This document shows positions 58,780-64,000 of a stretch of 64,000 bases of DNA, piece after piece; the first letter of the stretch is position 1; each line of letters opens with the position of its first letter. The position numbers were made by a program, and so were the translations under genes. The notes beneath the pieces are model-generated. The model was not told the DNA's origin, did no database searches, and worked only from the letters and a program-made list of their open reading frames with translations. This DNA is from Sipunculus nudus (lineage: Eukaryota; Annelida; Sipuncula; Golfingiida; Sipunculidae): positions 68,106,929 through 68,170,928 of the forward strand of contig CM049312.1 in assembly GCA_026874595.1 (NCBI GenBank), in the 5' to 3' direction.

Positions 58780-59550
58780 CATGACGAAATTTTTGATTAT
58801 CAGATTAATTGTTAGAGGTATTAATCTGTCGACTAAAAGGAGAGAAATCTATAACTGGTTACTTAGTAAAAAAAGGAGCTGACAGTATTATTTTTTTACA
58901 AGAAGCTCATTTCACCGAAGATAATAAAAAAAGAATTTAGACAAGACTGGCCTGGGATATCGTATTTTTCCTCGGAATCAATCTTGCAGGGGGTGTAATT
59001 ACACTAATTGGGAATAACCTCGAATTTAAAGTAATAAGTTGCAAGATAGATATTTACGGACGATTCATAATTTAAAAAAGCTGAAGTGCAAGGCTCAAGA
59101 TTAATCCCAATAAACACTTATGCCCCAAATACGGAAAAGCTACAGATATAACACTTCAATAGAATAAATGATGTTATTTCAGAGATCGACCCTGAGGCAG
59201 AATTTTGTAAGATATGGGGTGGGGACTTTAATATATGCCAAACAAATGCTGATGCAGATTCCAACTTTATCAACAAGCCAAAGTCGAATCAACAAATTAA
59301 TTATATAATATAGGGATATGATCTTATAGACCTTAGGAGAACAAGGAATTCCGATCGTCATAAATACACGTGGAGATCCATTAATCCTCTACGGCAAGGT
59401 AGGTTAGATTACATTTTTATTTCATCTGATTTAAATGCAGCTGTACACGATGTTGAAATCATACCCGCAATTTAGACTGACCATTCGGCAGTGACAGCTT
59501 TATTAAATACAGAACCCAATCGTCCACATAGTCCTTCTTATTGGAGGTTA
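58780..59550 (+). pseudogene. LINE ORF2 endonuclease domain (APE-type), broken
   Basis: IVRGINLSTKRREIYNWL, then in another frame SIIFLQEAHF (catalytic Glu), later WGGDFNICQ, YTWRSINPLRQGRLDYIFIS and TDHSAV. These are the successive motifs of apurinic-endonuclease-like LINE nucleases. The region from ORF1 to here (58082-58779) is AT-rich and I cannot assign it. Several stops interrupt this domain. Confidence 0.85.
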
Positions 59551-60069
59551 AAAAGATCGCTGTTAAAGGATGCAGATTATATTGAACTTCTGAAAGTTTT
59601 ATCACAGACTTGAGAGAAAATATAAAGAAAAATTGGATGAGCAGTTACGGTGGGATTACGTTAAAAATAAGATAAGAGCATTTACGATCAAGTATTCAAA
59701 GGCTAAAATTAAAAAATGAGAGAGCTAAACTTAATTCATTAGAAACAAAGTTAAAACATGCTGAGATACGCTTAAGTACAAACCCTGATGATCAAATAAA
59801 TTATAATTTAATCAAACAAGAACTAGAAGATTATCATCAGAATCTAAACCGAGGCTTAATAATTAGATCCAGGGTTAAGTGGTTTGAGGAGGGAGCAAGA
59901 AGTACAAAATATTTTTTTTAATCTTGAGAGAACAAATAAACGAAAATCACAATCAGAAAATTGGTTGTGGAAGATCACTGATCCAGCTTCCATTATGAAT
60001 GAAATAAAATTATTTTTCCAGAAAAATACAAACGAGCGAACTATATTCAAGAGAATTAACAACTAAAAA

Positions 60070-62500
60070 TACTTGCCGATATTAATGTTCCGCCACTTTC
60101 AGCAGACGAAAAAGAGTTCTGTGAAGGACATGTAAACAAAGAGGAAGTTTTAGCAGCCTTAAAAGAAATAAAAAATAATAAAACCCCAGGTAACGATGGA
60201 TTGCCTAAAGAATTTTATATAGAATTTGTTGGCGTACTAGGAGATGATTTTTTTAACTGTTCAAATAAATGTCATATAAAAGGGTCACTTAAAAATAACC
60301 AGCGACAAGCAGTGGTCACACTTGTGGAAAAAAAACAGGTAAAGATAACAGATATATATCCTCATGGAGGCCAATAGGTTTAGTAAATGTTAAAGTTAAA
60401 GTCCTTAGTAAAATTTAAGTTAAACGTATTCAGTCGGTGCTGCCAAAAATAATAGGTGATGATCAAACGGCCTTTATTAAAGGTCGGAAAAATATCAGAC
60501 ACAACCCGTCTTATAAGTGATGTCATTGATTACTGCTTATTATTAAATAAATAGGCAATTCTTTTTGCAATAGATTTTGCAGCAGCATTTGATTCTTTAG
60601 ATTATAGTTATCTATTTAGAGTCCAACATAAATTTGGTTTTGGAAAAAAATGTATTCTTTGGGTCAAGTATTGCATACAGGTTTGAAAAGTTGCGTAATT
60701 AATAGCGGTTACTCGACAGGATATTTCGATCTAGAAAGGGGAACCCGACAGGGCGACCCATTGGCTCCATATTTATTTTTAATCGTAATTGAAGTTTTGG
60801 CAAAATCCCATGCTGGTAAAGGCATCCATATTGGTAACTCTGAAATAAAACACTTCTTATTTGCCGATGATACAATTTTTTCTTAAGGATATCGATTCAA
60901 TGGAAGTGGTTTGTTTAATTTTAGAAAGATTTAAGTTATGTTCCTCTGTAGAAATTAATTACAATAAATGTAGAGGGGCATGGCTGGGGAGGAAAACAAA
61001 TTCCTTACCGTATAATAGCCATTTTAAATGGGTAAATCTACATACAGACGCAATAAAAATTCTTGGGATATATTTTTCATATAGACAGGATCTCTGCAAC
61101 AGGTTTATGATAAGATCAAAATATTATTCAATTTATGGAAACCAAGAGCCTTAACAATTTTCGTCAGAAATGTAATTGTGAAAATTTTTGGAACGTCTAA
61201 GTTACTATATATTATGTAAACCATGGATCTATCCTTAGGTTTTATAAAGGAGATAAAAAGTTAAATTGTGAATTTTATATGGCATGGAAAGAAAACCAAA
61301 ACTTAAATATGAGGTACTTATATGTCAGCAGGAAAATGGTGGCATTAACATACCGGAAATTGAAAGTATTTTAGAAAGAGTTACTTGTATAACGATAAAG
61401 TAAACGTTGAAAAATACAAAGTTTACAGCCATACCTGATAAATATTGTAAGAGAATAGGTGACATGGAAAATATTGGTTCGAATTTTGATTGCAGCTATT
61501 TTCAAAGAAACCAAAATTTTACGGTTATTGTTTTAAAGTATGAAAAAAAATAGCTCATATGAACCCGCTAATATTGATTCTATTTTGCTTCAACAGGTGT
61601 GGAACAATAAGTACATACTAATTGACCGTAAATCAGTTAACTTTAAGAACCTGGATAATTTAGGAATAAAATATGGTCACCATTTTTATCATACCAACGG
61701 ACGGAAAAAAATATTTATCTGATATTTTAGATCCGTCAAGTATTACCTATGAAAAAAATTTATCCACTGGTTTTCAGTCCAATAAGCAGTACCTTAAAAC
61801 TGGAAATCAGTGCTACTAAGCAGCTATACTTCTCTCAGCTTGGAGGACATGTTAATACCATTAAGAGATACTATTATTGACTTGTCAAAAACAGGTTTTA
61901 ATTTGATTTATAAATATATTATACAAAAAAAGACTGTTGAGCCAGTAAATAACGAGAAACTTATGACCAAAATTGTTAATCCTGAGTTTGCTTAGAGATA
62001 TGCAGCTTTGCATGTACACAATGTAACTTCTGATATGTATATACGTCAGTTCCGATTTAGAACACTGCATGATATACTAACTGTGAATGGGAAGCTTTTC
62101 AAATGGAAGGTCATTGATCATTATAGATGTTCTTATTGTGCAACTAATAAAGATACTGTAATTTATCTCATTTTGTGAATGTCGTGTCACATCATCTTTA
62201 CATTGTCAAATTGTATCTTGGGCAAGGACAGCCGGTATACAATTGCCAATACTCTGCCCGTATATAATCTTTTCAGGTTGTTCAAAGAGTACAGAAAGGA
62301 AAAAGCTAACTGATGTACTAATTTTGATGTATGTATAATATTTCAATTCCTAGATACTGGAAAAGTACCATCAATGGGAGTGTATATAAAGCATTTAAAG
62401 AAAGTTGAAGGTATGGAGCGTAAGGTTGCTCAGAAAAATTATAGACTGCAGCACCATGATGATGATTGGAACGATTTTAACCAATGGGAAATTATGAGTA
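60070..62500 (+). pseudogene. LINE ORF2 reverse transcriptase and C-terminal region, broken
   Basis: NNKTPGNDGLPKEFYIEF, SWRPIGLVNV, DDQTAFIKGR and AIDFAAAFDSLD (first catalytic Asp). Then, in an intact 78-codon stretch (60650-60886), come LERGTRQGDPLAPYLFLIVIEVL and the catalytic FADD. After a frameshift come INYNKCRGAWLGRK and IKILGIYFSY. This motif set matches L1/Tx1-type LINEs. Further decayed frames run to about 62500, with a WNDFNQWE-type C-terminal tail. The catalytic motifs are preserved but the frame is broken many times. Confidence 0.88.
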
Positions 62501-62680
62501 GTTATTTTTTTTCTTTTTTTGTATGTATTTTCTTTTATATTTCTTTATACAATGAGTTATCTTTGTAAACTATGTATCAATATGCATCAAAATGATAACA
62601 AGTATTGATTAAAAATGTTAGTATGCTAATGATGAAATTTTCAAGAGGAAAAAGATCCTAAAAATCTGAGGCAAGAGAAA

Positions 62681-62975
62681 AAAGTAGTTAAGTAAAAATT
62701 ACATGGATATAGAATAGAATCAGGCACATATTTCAAAAATCTTAACGAAATTGGCATTTCATTAAATTAATTTTATTATGCAAAAAAATATATATATATA
62801 CATATATAATAAATTATATATATATATATATAAACAAGTAATACATACATTATATATACATGTGTGTGTTTTAATCCTTATTTAACGTAAATGATCCTGA
62901 TGTAAGAGAGTATTGTTCGATGAGGGCTGTTTCAGACTTACCCTTTCTAGCCTCGACAATTATACGCTTTTATGA
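62681..62975 (+). repeat. Repeat R, copy 2, right part
   Basis: Continues copy 2 after the LINE: AATCAGGCACATA.TTTC, AACGAAATT.GCATTTCATTAAATTAATT, ATACATGTGTGTGTTTTAAT, GATCCTGATGTAAGAGAGTATT. Homology to copy 1 (about 55949-56240) fades near 62975. It has its own (AT) tract at 62787-62832. Confidence 0.85.
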
Positions 62976-63212
62976 TAAATTTGTGGAACAAAAATGAACT
63001 GCACTTTCATCATCGCTCCAGTTAAGATATACAATATAGGATGATAATATATACTGGGAGATGTACTTTGGAGCCAGCCAAAAAAACTCATTTTACATTT
63101 ACTCAAGGGAGTTCTTATTTAAAATACCCAATAACTATTTACCAACCAATATGTTTATTATACTATATACATGGAAGTAAGTTGATAGTTACCGACGTTC
63201 TTATTGCTTCAA
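62976..63212. other. Short spacer, no supported feature
   Basis: AT-rich sequence between the end of repeat R and the next repeat. The 66-codon frame starting at 63041 has no recognisable content. Confidence 0.4.
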
Positions 63213-64000
63213 AAATTGGAAAAAATAAGGCAAAAATATAACATACCGTAGCATTGTACTTTCAATATTTAAAGAAAAGGATTTAAAAGAAGGGGAAAAA
63301 GTATTCTGTAAAGACAACTAGAATATATGTATATCCTGCATGTGCAAATTACAAGGATTGAAAATTTAAAGTATAGTTGGAATAATATCCAGGCAATTTG
63401 CTTTGTATAAATTGTATATATTGTAATTGATATGATTGTGTACAATTATGTGTGAAATGTATGATTTTCCTCAATAAAATTTATTTTAAAAGATTCGAAC
63501 GCTTTTTATAAACAAGACTCCTTTGCATTTGACGTGTCCTTTACGGTTCCACCTACAGGAGAAAAACCCACAAACAAACCAATGTATCAACAGACACACC
63601 AACATGGCAAAGGTTTGACCTTCTTCAGACAAATAATGTCTGAGACCCGTCAGATTTTGGCTTTGCCGAGTCCTGTATGTCTGGGGATCCTTCTTTCTTC
63701 AGCGAACGGGATTTTAGATTTCACTATTGTATTTTCTAAAACAAAAACATGATACATAACACAGAAAGAAAACATGCTATGATGACGCTAAAATAATGGT
63801 TATTAATTAGAATTGAAAGGAACTTCTTAGAATATCCCATCCTATGATCGGGTTTGATATGTCAGGAGTTAATGTAATGCAATTAAAAAAAAATAAATAT
63901 ACGTGACAAGAAAATGCACATGTTGCCATTAGCAAAATGTGTATCCTGAATAGGTTTCATCTGAAAAATACTAAATTAAGAGGCTGTGTTTCCCTTAGAA
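63213..64000. repeat. Dispersed repeat, copy 2 (partner at 49225-50060), cut by window end
   Basis: Same orientation and word order as the 49.2-kb copy, with many substitutions and small indels. It runs to the last base of the window and probably continues. Non-coding. Confidence 0.85.

Larger units (their letters stand above)
56909..62680 (+). mobile_element. L1/Tx1-type LINE, near full length, inactive
   Basis: Order: 5' leader (56909-57248), ORF1, intervening AT-rich DNA, ORF2 endonuclease, reverse transcriptase, C-terminal region and 3' tail. It is bounded by AAAGTGGTTAAGTGAACA (56891-56908) and AAAGTAGTTAAGTAAAAA (62681-62698), a diverged target duplication of up to 18 bp; the right copy also continues the host repeat R exactly where the left part broke off. 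There is no long poly-A tail. ORF2 has many stops and frameshifts and ORF1 has at least two disruptions, so the copy cannot move on its own. Confidence 0.88.

Noticed and set aside
1-64000. CRISPR array, phage, operon or other microbial system
   Set aside because: Introns, polyadenylation signals, LTR/LINE/Penelope elements and the lack of dense ORFs show animal nuclear DNA. No regularly spaced identical repeats of CRISPR type are present.

Overview
This 64 kb window is nuclear DNA of an animal, most likely a mollusc and perhaps a bivalve. The evidence is an AT-rich, gene-poor sequence with GT-AG introns. It also carries degraded metazoan retroelements (Ty3/Gypsy, a Penelope-like element, L1/Tx1-type and CR1/L2-type LINEs), hAT-type transposon ends with 8-bp target duplications, a pogo/Tigger relic and many microsatellites. 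Short dispersed repeats of a kind I recall from mollusc genomes (GGTCAAGGTCACAGG and ACGGACGGAC units, and a hairpin-ended family) are present too. No species can be named. No operon, CRISPR array, phage or microbial system is visible, and I found no complete rRNA or tRNA gene.

The only convincing host genes are two paralogues on the minus strand, about 40 kb apart: gene A (13147-14326) and gene B (53222-54646). Each has three exons of 49, 504 and 263/269 nt, both introns in phase 1, and encodes a secreted protein of 271 or 273 residues. Each has a signal peptide, a roughly 165-residue domain of unknown function (WRP ... GDxIGFYTP ... IPxD motifs) and a C-terminal PAN/apple-like four-cysteine domain. 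Exon 3 of gene B is hidden under an unrelated plus-strand open frame, and the 49-nt signal-peptide exons are too short for ORF callers, so both models were built by hand from splice sites and comparison of the paralogues.

The rest is mobile or repeated DNA. 1-6.7 kb: dispersed repeats and a 482-bp hAT-type MITE with a perfect 8-bp target duplication. 6.7-12.8 kb: a 2.34-kb unit in two near-identical direct copies plus a deleted third, straddling the left end of a non-autonomous hAT element. 13-14.4 kb: gene A. 16.2-17.1 kb: CR1/L2 LINE endonuclease relic. 20.2-20.4 kb: Tigger relic. 23.6-28.3 kb: a full-length but dead Ty3/Gypsy element on the minus strand, with two LTRs, a tRNA-Ser primer site and a polypurine tract. 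29.8-33 kb: hairpin-bearing dispersed repeats. 34.2-35.8 kb: a degraded Penelope-like element with a GIY-YIG region. 41-44 kb: a diverged local duplication and a 152-bp MITE. 49.2-50.6 kb: a repeat copied again at 63.2 kb, and a 181-bp tandem duplication. 53.2-54.6 kb: gene B. 55.3-63 kb: a tRNA-derived SINE-like segment and a tandemly duplicated repeat whose second copy is split by a 5.8-kb L1/Tx1-type LINE.

The item most worth pursuing is the secreted two-domain gene family. Next are the hAT-border tandem array and the conserved hairpin of the dispersed repeat.
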